Shown piece by piece: positions 25,597 to 32,690 of a stretch of 46,932 nucleotides of DNA (position 1 is the first letter of the stretch; every line of letters begins with the position of its first letter). Source of the stretch: Vicinamibacterales bacterium (GTDB taxonomy: Bacteria; Acidobacteriota; Vicinamibacteria; Vicinamibacterales; UBA2999); NCBI GenBank assembly GCA_041394705.1, contig JAWKHS010000031.1, positions 1-46,932 on the forward strand, written 5' to 3'. The position numbers and the translations under genes are program-made. Under the pieces are notes generated by a model. It was not told the DNA's origin. It made no database searches and worked only from the letters and a program-made list of their open reading frames with translations.

Positions 25597-26174
25597 CACG
25601 AGTCGCAGTGTAGCGGGGACGGCGGCGCCGGAGGGCGCCACGTGGCCCGATGGGCTTCGAACCAGGCCATGGGACCGGACGGCGCCAGGGCGGGATGCGG
25701 GAAGGCGCGCTCGCCGTTGCGCACGAGACCGGCCTTGAGCAGCACGCGCTGGGAGGCGACGTTCCCGAGGTCCGTGATGGCGGCGATCCGGGCCAGCCGG
25801 AGATCGTCGAAGCCGTACGCGAGGAGGCGGACGGCCATCTCGGTGGCGTAGCCGAGGCCCCACGCGGCCCGGACGAGCGCGTAGCCCACCTGGATGTCGG
25901 GCTCCCCGTGGATGTGGTTGAGCACGTGGAAGCCGACGAACCGGCCGGTGGCGCGCTCGATCGTGGCCCACATGCCCAGGCCGGGGTGCAGCCGGTAGTA
26001 CTCGAGGACGCGCGTCCGCATCATCGCCTCGGTGCCCGCGCGATCCTTGGATCCGCCGAGGTACCGCGTGACGTCCGCGTCGGCCAGGAGCGCGGCGAGA
26101 TCGTCGAGATCGTCCCAGGTGAAGCGACGGAGCACGAGCCGCGCGCTCTCGAGCGTCTGGCCGGGTCGTCTCAC
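25596..26174 (-). CDS. GNAT acetyltransferase, RimJ/RimL type
   Basis: 192 residues from GTG 26174. The RimJ/RimL-like pattern is LESARLVLRRFTWDDLDDLAALLADADVTRYLGG at the N-terminus, then QVGYALVRAAWGLGYATEMAVRLLAYGFDDLRLARIAAITDLGNVASQRVLLKAGL, which carries the acetyl-CoA loop (RAAWGLGYATE) and the NxxSQRVLLKAG signature. It acetylates an N-terminal or side-chain amine of a protein or small molecule not identifiable here. It is coupled to the amidohydrolase downstream (TGATG). Confidence 0.9.
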   Translation of the reverse strand: MRRPGQTLESARLVLRRFTWDDLDDLAALLADADVTRYLGGSKDRAGTEAMMRTRVLEYYRLHPGLGMWATIERATGRFVGFHVLNHIHGEPDIQVGYALVRAAWGLGYATEMAVRLLAYGFDDLRLARIAAITDLGNVASQRVLLKAGLVRNGERAFPHPALAPSGPMAWFEAHRATWRPPAPPSPLHCDS

Positions 26175-26189
26175 GCGAGGACCTCGCCT

Positions 26190-26214
26190 GGCGCGGGGGC
26201 GGCCCCGTCGCGCC
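26190..26214 (-). terminator. Strong hairpin after the GT2 gene
   Basis: GGCGCG (26190-26195) pairs with CGCGCC (26209-26214) around an inner GGGG/CCCC stem with a 3-nt loop. It lies 19 nt beyond the GT2 stop on the minus strand. There is no T-run. It separates GT2 from the GNAT-amidohydrolase pair. Confidence 0.5.
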
Positions 26215-26232
26215 GGTTCTGGGAAAGGCCGG

Positions 26233-27729
26233 CTAGTACTGCTTGCTGGCGACGGGCTTCAGATCCAGGTCGCCGCCGAGCTGCTGGACGAGGGAGAGGA
26301 GCCCGGTGTACAGGAAGCCCACCTGGAACAGCATCAGGAACGGCACCGTGCCGTAGATGCCGTTGGCGAGCGCGTAGAAGAGCGTGCCCGTGAAGTAGAG
26401 CCCGAGCCCCAGCTCGATGAGCGGCTGGATGGCCACGGCCTGGCGGTACTTCTTCCCCATCCACTCGCCGCCGCCGCCCTCGATGCGGTACTTCGGGGTC
26501 CGGGCGAACTCGCTCGGCTTCTGGAGCAGCGCCTCGAACACGGCCTTCGTGTTGTTGATGGTCAGGCCGATGCCGATGGACATCAGGAACGGCAGGTAGC
26601 GCAGCCGCTCGGTCCACGTACGCGGGTAGATCTCGCGCTGGCAGACCATGTAGAAGTTCGCCACCGACGCCGTCGCCGCCAGGAAGAGCGGGATGTCGAT
26701 GAGCAGCATCTCGTACCAGCCCATGTTGTAGCGGATGACCATCGACGGGGCCATCAGCACCGAGAGCAGGCACATGAGCGGGTAGTTGAAGTTGGCGGAG
26801 AGGTGGAAGAACGCCTCGGCCTTGACCTTGAGCGGCTGGTCCGACGCCAGGATCCGCGGCATCAGCTTCAGGAACGTCTGGATGGACCCCTTCGCCCAGC
26901 GGTGCTGCTGGCTCTTGAAGGCGTTCATCTCGACGGGGAGCTCGGCCGGCGCCACGTGCCCGGGCAGGAACACGAACCGCCAGCCGCGCAGCTGGGTGCG
27001 GTAGCTGAGGTCCAGGTCCTCGGTGAGCGTGTCGTGCTGCCAGCCGCCGCCGTCGACGATCGCGTCACGGCGCCAGATGCCGGCCGTGCCGTTGAAGTTG
27101 AAGAAGCAGCCGCCGCGGTTGCGGCTCCCGTGCTCGAGCACGAAGTGCGCGTCCAGCAGGATCGCCTGGATCTTCGTGAGGAGGGAGTAGTCCTCGTTCA
27201 GGTGGCCCCAGCGCGTCTGCACCATGGCCACCTTCGGGTCGGTGAAGTGGTGCACGGTGGCGCGGAGGAAGTCGGGCCGCGGGATGAAGTCCGCGTCGAA
27301 GATCGCGATGAACGACCCGCGCGCGACCTTCATGGCCTCGTCGAGCGCGCCGGCCTTGTAGCCGGAGCGATCGGTGCGGTGGATGTACTTGATGTCGAGG
27401 CCGCCGGCCGCCTGCCGGCGCACCGCCGCCTGGGCGATGGCGCAGGTCTCGTCGGTGGAGTCGTCGAGCACCTGAATCTCGAGCTTCTCGCGCGGGTAGT
27501 CGATGGCGCAGACGGCGTCCACGAGCCGATCGACCACGTACATCTCGTTGAAGAGCGGAAGCTGGATGGTCACGACCGGGAGGTCGTCGAAGTGCGCCAG
27601 GGGCTCGGGCACTTCGTGCTTGTGCTTCATGTACAGGTACACCAGGTAGTAACGGTGCCATCCGTACACGGCCAGGATCACGAGGACGAAGAAATAGGAC
27701 GCGAGGATGAAGGTTTCAGCGAGCGTCAT
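26233..27729 (-). CDS. Processive GT2 glycosyltransferase, CslA/glucomannan synthase-like
   Basis: 498 residues. One membrane helix at 8-28, the catalytic domain at about 50-290, then four C-terminal helices. The GT2 signature is complete: DDSTDE, DADFIP, TEDLDLSYR and QQHRWAKG (QxxRW). Other landmarks are LPLFNEMYVVDRLVDAVCAIDYPREKLEIQ and NFNGTAGIWRR, which recall plant CslA mannan synthases and their bacterial relatives. It probably polymerises a beta-linked hexose from a nucleotide sugar at the inner membrane. No export or regulatory partner gene is adjacent. ATG 27729 gives the usual short N-terminus; an upstream open extension crosses the promoter and is rejected. Confidence 0.9.
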   Translation of the reverse strand: MTLAETFILASYFFVLVILAVYGWHRYYLVYLYMKHKHEVPEPLAHFDDLPVVTIQLPLFNEMYVVDRLVDAVCAIDYPREKLEIQVLDDSTDETCAIAQAAVRRQAAGGLDIKYIHRTDRSGYKAGALDEAMKVARGSFIAIFDADFIPRPDFLRATVHHFTDPKVAMVQTRWGHLNEDYSLLTKIQAILLDAHFVLEHGSRNRGGCFFNFNGTAGIWRRDAIVDGGGWQHDTLTEDLDLSYRTQLRGWRFVFLPGHVAPAELPVEMNAFKSQQHRWAKGSIQTFLKLMPRILASDQPLKVKAEAFFHLSANFNYPLMCLLSVLMAPSMVIRYNMGWYEMLLIDIPLFLAATASVANFYMVCQREIYPRTWTERLRYLPFLMSIGIGLTINNTKAVFEALLQKPSEFARTPKYRIEGGGGEWMGKKYRQAVAIQPLIELGLGLYFTGTLFYALANGIYGTVPFLMLFQVGFLYTGLLSLVQQLGGDLDLKPVASKQY

Positions 27730-27766
27730 CGTGTGGCCCGGGCGTTCACGTCGCGGACAAATCCCG

Positions 27767-27794
27767 ATTATAGTGGACAACTTCCCGCCGTCAA
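27767..27794. promoter_or_regulatory. Divergent promoter region, GT2 gene / larB
   Basis: On the minus strand TTGACG (plus 27794-27789) and TATAAT (plus 27772-27767) are 16 bp apart, a near-perfect sigma-70 promoter for the GT2 gene with a leader of about 30 nt. On the plus strand TATAGT (27769-27774) overlaps the same TATAAT and could serve larB, with TTCACG 18 bp upstream as a weak -35. Confidence 0.65.
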
Positions 27795-27809
27795 CGAAGC
27801 GCGGCCACG

Positions 27810-28592
27810 ATGAGCATGACACCGCAGGAAATACGGGCGCTTCTCGAAGAGGTGGGCGCGGGCCGGGTGGCGCCGGAAGCCGCGGAATCGCGCCTCCTGG
27901 ACGAGCTCCAGCGGCGTCCGTTCGAAGACCTGGGCTTCGCCCGGGTGGACCATCACCGCGCGATCCGGCAGGGATTCCCGGAAGTCGTGCTCGGGCTTGG
28001 TAAAACGCCAGGGCAGATTGCAGAAATCTCGGCCCGAATCGCCGCGCGCGACGCGGCCCTGCTCGTGACGCGCGCAACGCCCGAGGCCTACGAGGCGGTC
28101 CGGGCCCGGGTGCCGGACGCCGACTACCACCCGGCCGCGCGCGTCATCACCCGGCGCGTGCCGATGCCGAAGGCCCCCGGCACCATCGCGGTCGCCTCGG
28201 CCGGCACCTCCGACCTGCCGGTGGCAGAGGAGGCCGCGCTCACCGCCGAGATCATGGGCAACGACGTGGTCCGGATGTACGACGTGGGCGTGGCCGGCAT
28301 CCACCGCGTGCTCGCCGAGCGGGAGCGCCTGGCCGCCGCGCGCGTGGTCATCGTGGTGGCCGGCATGGAAGGCGCGCTGCCGTCGGTCGTGGCGGGCATG
28401 ATCGACGTTCCGGTGATCGCCGTGCCGACCAGCGTCGGCTACGGCGCGAGCTTCGGCGGCCTGGCCGCCCTGCTCGGCATGCTCAACTCGTGCGCCAACG
28501 GCGTCGCCGTGGTCAACATCGACAACGGCTTCGGCGCCGGCTGCATGGCGGCCATGATCAACCGGGGCCCGGGCCCCGGGGCTCGGGGCTAG
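27810..28592 (+). CDS. larB: LarB, pyridinium-3,5-biscarboxylate mononucleotide synthase
   Basis: 260 residues. LarB carboxylates and hydrolyses NaAD, the first step of the nickel-pincer nucleotide cofactor used by lactate racemase-type enzymes. The C-terminal PurE-like domain is clear: VASAGTSDLPVAEEAALTAEIMG, VVAGMEGALPSVVAGMIDVPVIAVPTSVGYGASFGG and NIDNGFGAGCMAAMI. The helical N-terminal domain contains IRALLEEVGAGRVAPEAAESRLLDEL. The last residues (RGPGPGARG) come from a G-rich repeat that overlaps the TAG stop. larC, larE and larA are not in the window. Confidence 0.93.
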   Translation: MSMTPQEIRALLEEVGAGRVAPEAAESRLLDELQRRPFEDLGFARVDHHRAIRQGFPEVVLGLGKTPGQIAEISARIAARDAALLVTRATPEAYEAVRARVPDADYHPAARVITRRVPMPKAPGTIAVASAGTSDLPVAEEAALTAEIMGNDVVRMYDVGVAGIHRVLAERERLAAARVVIVVAGMEGALPSVVAGMIDVPVIAVPTSVGYGASFGGLAALLGMLNSCANGVAVVNIDNGFGAGCMAAMINRGPGPGARG

Positions 28593-28776
28593 AGGACTCG
28601 CGGCTCAAGGGCTCGACGGCTCGGGACCGGAGCGACACGCCGTCACGTCAGAATCCAACTCCGCACTGGCGGAAACCCGGACGACTGGTCGATGGCGCGC
28701 GGGCGAGTCTCGTGGCCGGACGGCACGTTTCGGAGTCAACCCAGACCCGGGCCCCGAGCCCCGGGACCCGGTCCTA
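28563..28776. repeat. Inverted G-rich repeat element between larB and the VOC gene
   Basis: Two 20-nt arms, 28571-28590 and 28750-28769, are reverse complements with two mismatches. Their core is the 14-mer GCCCCGAGCCCCGG (inverted at 28576-28589, direct at 28751-28764). The left arm continues as degenerate 7-8 nt repeats ending in CTC up to about 28628. The arms enclose about 160 nt without an ORF. Both arms run into a stop codon, the TAG of larB on the left and of the VOC gene on the right. The G-rich strands also fit a four-G-tract quadruplex pattern. Confidence 0.75.
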
Positions 28777-29154
28777 GTCCGCCCCCCCGTCGTACCGCAT
28801 CGCGCCGGCGATGTTGCCTTCGGAGTCCTCGAACCAGATGAGGTCGCCGACGCCCGGAATCGTGGCCTTCTCCATCAGCACCTTGCCGCCGTTGGCGACG
28901 ACCGCGGCCGCCACCGCGTCCACGTCGTCCACGGCGATGGTGCATTCGAAGCCGGTCATCGGGCGGCCCGGTGCGATCTCGCGGCGGGCCTGCAGCGCGC
29001 CTATCGGGCGGCCCCGATCGACGGACCCCGTCCCGATCTGGAAGAAGCCCGGCGGTCCCCAGGGCTCGAAGGTCCAGCCGAACACCTGCTGATAGAAGCG
29101 CTGCGCGCGCGGCACGTCATCCGCGTTGATGGCGAAGTGTCGGACGTTGCCCAT
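28774..29154 (-). CDS. VOC (glyoxalase/bleomycin-resistance fold) protein
   Basis: 126 residues from ATG 29154, preceded by a strong GGAGGAG Shine-Dalgarno. VOC features are VRHFAINADDVPRAQRFYQQVFGW, FECTIAVDDVDAVAAAVVANGGKVL and GVGDLIWFEDSEGNIAGAMRY. This is the common stress/detoxification VOC subgroup found beside regulators; substrate unknown. It is divergent from an AraC-type regulator and likely controlled by it. The final codons and TAG stop adjoin a G-rich repeat. Confidence 0.88.
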   Translation of the reverse strand: MGNVRHFAINADDVPRAQRFYQQVFGWTFEPWGPPGFFQIGTGSVDRGRPIGALQARREIAPGRPMTGFECTIAVDDVDAVAAAVVANGGKVLMEKATIPGVGDLIWFEDSEGNIAGAMRYDGGAD

Positions 29155-29171
29155 GTCTCCTCCCGGCGCGC

Positions 29172-29177
29172 ATGATA
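29172..29177 (-). promoter_or_regulatory. -10 element (TATCAT) for the VOC gene
   Basis: TATCAT on the minus strand is 17 nt before the ATG and upstream of the Shine-Dalgarno. It lies in the 64-nt gap between two divergent genes, a likely site for the AraC regulator. Confidence 0.4.
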
Positions 29178-29218
29178 GGCGGGGCGCGTCCGGAGCGCTT
29201 TCACGATCCGGCCAACCG

Positions 29219-29995
29219 ATGTCGAAAACCCGCCACACACCCGTGCAGGGCGACGAGCACCTGCTGGTGCGCAGCTACGCCGTGACCCACCCCCGCAACC
29301 TGGGGCTGACCGAGCGCAGCTACCCCGGCTGGGACCAGGTCGCCTTCGCCTCGCGGGGCGTCATGACCGTGACGACGCCGGAGGGCATGTGGGTGGTCCC
29401 GCCGCATCGGGCGGTGTGGATTCCGGCGGGCGTGACCTACTCGGTCCGGACCTCGGGCCGGGTGTCGCTCCGGACGCTGTTCCTCCGGCCGGCACTGGCA
29501 CGCGGGCGGCTGCCGCGGACCTGTGTGGCCCTCAACGTCTCGGCCCTGGTCCGAGAGCTGATCCTGCACGCCGCGCGGCGCAACACCCTCCGCCGCGACG
29601 ACCCGGCGGACCGGCGGCTGGCGAAGGTGATCGTGGATCAGCTCGCCGCCTCGCCGCAGGTCCCGCTGCAGCTGCCGATGCCCGCCGATCCCCGGGCGCG
29701 CTCGGCCGCCGCCGCGGCCCAGGACGATCCCGCCATCGCGGCGACAGCCCTCGCCAGGGCGGCGGGCGCCAGCGCGCGCACCCTCGAGCGCCTCTTCCAG
29801 CGCGACACCGGCATGCCCTTCGGCCGCTGGCGCCGCCGCGCCCGCCTGATCGGCGCCCTGCGCCTCCTGGCCGCCGGCACACCCGTGACCCAGGCGGCCC
29901 TGGACGTCGGCTACCAGACGCCCAGCGCGTTCATCGCCGCCTTCCGCCGCGAGCTCGGCACGACGCCGGGGCGGTACTTTGGAGGAACCCCGTAG
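29219..29995 (+). CDS. AraC-family transcriptional regulator
   Basis: 258 residues from ATG 29219. The N-terminal cupin sensor (YPGWDQVAFASRGVMTVTTPEGMWVVPPHRAVWIPAG) resembles AraC regulators that bind small hydrophobic or sugar ligands. The C-terminal double HTH has ALARAAGASARTLERLFQRDTGMPFGRWRRRARLIGALRLLAAG then VTQAALDVGYQTPSAFIAAFRRELGTTPGRYF, the usual AraC signature. It probably controls the divergent VOC gene. The TAG stop begins a G-rich repeat tract. Confidence 0.93.
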   Translation: MSKTRHTPVQGDEHLLVRSYAVTHPRNLGLTERSYPGWDQVAFASRGVMTVTTPEGMWVVPPHRAVWIPAGVTYSVRTSGRVSLRTLFLRPALARGRLPRTCVALNVSALVRELILHAARRNTLRRDDPADRRLAKVIVDQLAASPQVPLQLPMPADPRARSAAAAAQDDPAIAATALARAAGASARTLERLFQRDTGMPFGRWRRRARLIGALRLLAAGTPVTQAALDVGYQTPSAFIAAFRRELGTTPGRYFGGTP

Positions 29996-30178
29996 GGACT
30001 GGGGGGCTGGGGGTTGGGGGCTGGGCTCATGGGGTCTCGCTGTCACGAGCGCCACTCTCGATTTCGCACATGGGGACCTCGCGCCGCGACGGCGTCAGCT
30101 CACAGTGGTCCAGTGAGACAGCGTGGTAGCGTGTTTTCGACTTCTCCAGCCCCTAGCCCCTGGCCCCCAGCCCCTACA
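29995..30178. repeat. Inverted heptad G-tract element upstream of mutS2
   Basis: The plus strand has a 7-nt-period tract at 29995-30025 (GGGGGCT, GGGGGTT, GGGGGCT). The complementary type lies at 30146-30173 as four consecutive heptads of the form CYRGCCC. About 120 nt of ordinary sequence lies between. Four runs of at least three G separated by 2 nt make the left tract a textbook G-quadruplex motif, and the right tract is one on the minus strand. The left tract begins in the TAG stop of the AraC gene; the right ends 12 nt before the mutS2 ATG. No gene is seen inside. Confidence 0.75.
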
Positions 30179-30189
30179 AGCATCTCCCC

Positions 30190-32664
30190 ATGACTCCCGC
30201 CCTCTTCCGCACGCTCGAGTTCGACCGGATCGTCGAGGCCCTCGCCAGCTTCGCGCTCACGCCCGTGGGCAAGGCGCGGATGCTCGCCGAGGCGCCGCAG
30301 ACCGACCGGGACCGGGTGGCGCAGGCGCTGGCGGCGACGAGCGAAGCCGTTCGCTACGTCGAGCAGCACGGGGTGTTCCCGCTGCGCGCGGGCGCCGGGC
30401 TCGACCACGCGCTCGACGGCCTGGAGGTGAAGGGCCGGCCGCTCGAGGCCCTGCAGCTGAGGATCCTCGCCGACTTCGTGGCGTCGATCGCCGAGGCACA
30501 GGCCGCGGTCGGACGCGCGCCAGGAGCGTTCCCGATCCTCCAGCGGGTCGTCGGCCAGCTGGCGTCCTTCGTGGAGGAAGTGGCGGCCGTCCGGCGCGCC
30601 ATCGACATCAACGGCGAGGTGATGGACCACGCCAGCCCGCGCCTGGCCTCGATCCGCGAGCGGCTGCGGCGCCAGCGGGCGGCGCTGCGCTCCACGCTCG
30701 AGCAGTTCGTGCGCGGACGCGACACCGCGAAGTACCTCCAGGAGTCCGTGGTCACCCAGCGCAACGGCCGGGCCGTGCTGATGGTGCGCGCCGAGCACCG
30801 GGCCAGCGTGCCCGGCATCGTGCACGGCGCGTCGGCCACGGGCGCCACGCTCTTTCTCGAACCCATGGCGGGCGTCGAGATCAACAACGACATCGTGGCC
30901 GCGGAGGAAGAGGAAGCCGAGGAGATCTTCCGGATCCTGCTCGACCTCACCGACCGGTTCCGGGATCGTCCCGCCGACTTCGCGACGGCCCTGCTCGTCG
31001 CCGCGGAGCTCGATCTGCTCCAGGCCCGGGCGCGGCTCGCGCACCTGATGAACGCGGTGGAGCCGGTCCTGTCGGCCGCGGGCCACCTGGAGCTGAAGGA
31101 CGCACGCCACCCGCTCCTGATGGAAGGGGTCACCGCACGGCTCGAGGATGCGGCCGAACGCCGGGTGACCACGCCAGTGCCGGTCACGGTCCTGCTGACG
31201 CCGCCATCGCGCGTGCTGCTGGTGACCGGGCCGAATACGGGCGGCAAGACCGTGGCACTCAAGACCACGGGCCTCTTCGCGCTCATGGCGCAGGCCGGCC
31301 TGCACATCCCGGCGGCGCCCGGGTCCACGGTCCCGGTCTTCCGGACGGTGTTCGCCGACATCGGCGACGAGCAGTCCATCTCCGCGAGCCTGAGCACGTT
31401 CTCGGCGCACATCACGAACATCGCGGGGATGGACCGCGCGCTCCAGTTGCCGGCGCTCGTGCTCCTCGACGAGGTGGGCACGGGCACCGACCCGGCGGAG
31501 GGCGGCGCGCTGGCGACGGCCATCATCGCGAACTTCATGGAGCGCGGGGCGCTCGTCGTCGCCACCACCCACTACGACGCGCTGAAGACGTGGGGCACGG
31601 CCACAGACGGCGTGACGACGGCGGCCTTCGCGTTCGATCCCGAGACCTTCGCGCCGAGCTACCGGCTCATCTACGGCGCCCCGGGCCGCAGTCTCGCCAT
31701 CGAGATCTCGCGGCGCCTCGGCCTCCCGCCAGCCGTGATCGCGGCCGCCCGCAACCACTTGAGCGACGACCGGAAGCGGCTCGACGCCCACCTCGCCCGC
31801 GTGGACGCCCAGGCACGGGCCCTCGACGCGGAGCGCCGGAAGCTGGAGCGCGAGCACGCGGCCCTGGCCGACCAGAACCGGTCGCTCCGGCAGCGCGAAG
31901 CCGCCGTGGCCGAACGCGAGGGCCGGCTCGCGAAGCGCGTCAACGAGAAGCTCGACGACCGGCTCCGCCAGGCGCGCCAGGACATCGACGCCGTCATCGC
32001 GCAGCTCAAGGAAAAGTCCGAAGCGCTCGTCGAACAGGCGTCGGGCCGGGCCCGGGGCGCCGCCGTGTCCACGGGCGAGGCGGGCGCGGCGCGGGCCGAG
32101 GCGGCGGCGGCCGTCGGCCGAATCGTGGAGGGCCTGCGCCAGCCCCACGCAGGGCCGGCAGCGCCCGACGAACCGGTCCGGCCGGCCACGGTCGGATCGC
32201 GCGTGGCCGTCGGCGGACTGGGCCTGGAGGGCGTCGTCGTCGCCATCGACGGCAAGAACGCCGAAGTGGACGTGCGCGGCAAGCGGATGCGCGCGAAGAC
32301 GGCCGACCTGCGGGTCGTCGGACCCGCCGCGGCGGCCGGCCCCGGAAAGCTGGCGGCAGCGCCAAAGGGCGGCGCGGGGCGCGTGAAGGTCAACGTGGAC
32401 CTCGCGCCGCGCGAGGGGCTCCTGAGCGAGATCAACGTGATCGGGTGCACGGTGGAGCAGGCCGTGGACCGCGTTTCGAAGTTCCTCGACGACGCGCTCG
32501 TGACCGACGAGCGCGAGATCCGGATCGTCCACGGGCACGGCACGGGCGCGCTCAGGCGCGGCCTGGAGGTCTTCCTCAAGGACCACCCGCTCGTCGCGCG
32601 CGCCGCGCCGGCCCCGGAGAATCAGGGCGGCGGCGGGGCGACCATCGTCGAGTTGAAGGACTGA
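30190..32664 (+). CDS. mutS2: Endonuclease MutS2
   Basis: 824 residues. MutS-like core plus Smr nuclease; it acts in anti-recombination and, in some bacteria, collided-ribosome rescue. LLVTGPNTGGKTVALKTTGLFALMAQ is the Walker A, LLDEVGTGTDPAEGGALA the Walker B region and VVATTHYDALKTWG the sensor. A long coiled coil follows (about 520-640), with a KOW-like region. The C-terminal Smr domain has INVIGCTVEQAVDRVSKFLDDAL and IVHGHGTGALRRGLEVFLKDHP. No mutS1-type mismatch domain is present. The upstream 190 nt is filled by the G-tract element. Confidence 0.97.
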   Translation: MTPALFRTLEFDRIVEALASFALTPVGKARMLAEAPQTDRDRVAQALAATSEAVRYVEQHGVFPLRAGAGLDHALDGLEVKGRPLEALQLRILADFVASIAEAQAAVGRAPGAFPILQRVVGQLASFVEEVAAVRRAIDINGEVMDHASPRLASIRERLRRQRAALRSTLEQFVRGRDTAKYLQESVVTQRNGRAVLMVRAEHRASVPGIVHGASATGATLFLEPMAGVEINNDIVAAEEEEAEEIFRILLDLTDRFRDRPADFATALLVAAELDLLQARARLAHLMNAVEPVLSAAGHLELKDARHPLLMEGVTARLEDAAERRVTTPVPVTVLLTPPSRVLLVTGPNTGGKTVALKTTGLFALMAQAGLHIPAAPGSTVPVFRTVFADIGDEQSISASLSTFSAHITNIAGMDRALQLPALVLLDEVGTGTDPAEGGALATAIIANFMERGALVVATTHYDALKTWGTATDGVTTAAFAFDPETFAPSYRLIYGAPGRSLAIEISRRLGLPPAVIAAARNHLSDDRKRLDAHLARVDAQARALDAERRKLEREHAALADQNRSLRQREAAVAEREGRLAKRVNEKLDDRLRQARQDIDAVIAQLKEKSEALVEQASGRARGAAVSTGEAGAARAEAAAAVGRIVEGLRQPHAGPAAPDEPVRPATVGSRVAVGGLGLEGVVVAIDGKNAEVDVRGKRMRAKTADLRVVGPAAAAGPGKLAAAPKGGAGRVKVNVDLAPREGLLSEINVIGCTVEQAVDRVSKFLDDALVTDEREIRIVHGHGTGALRRGLEVFLKDHPLVARAAPAPENQGGGGATIVELKD

Positions 32665-32690
32665 GGGCCCGACCGCGCCGTCCGGCCCGG

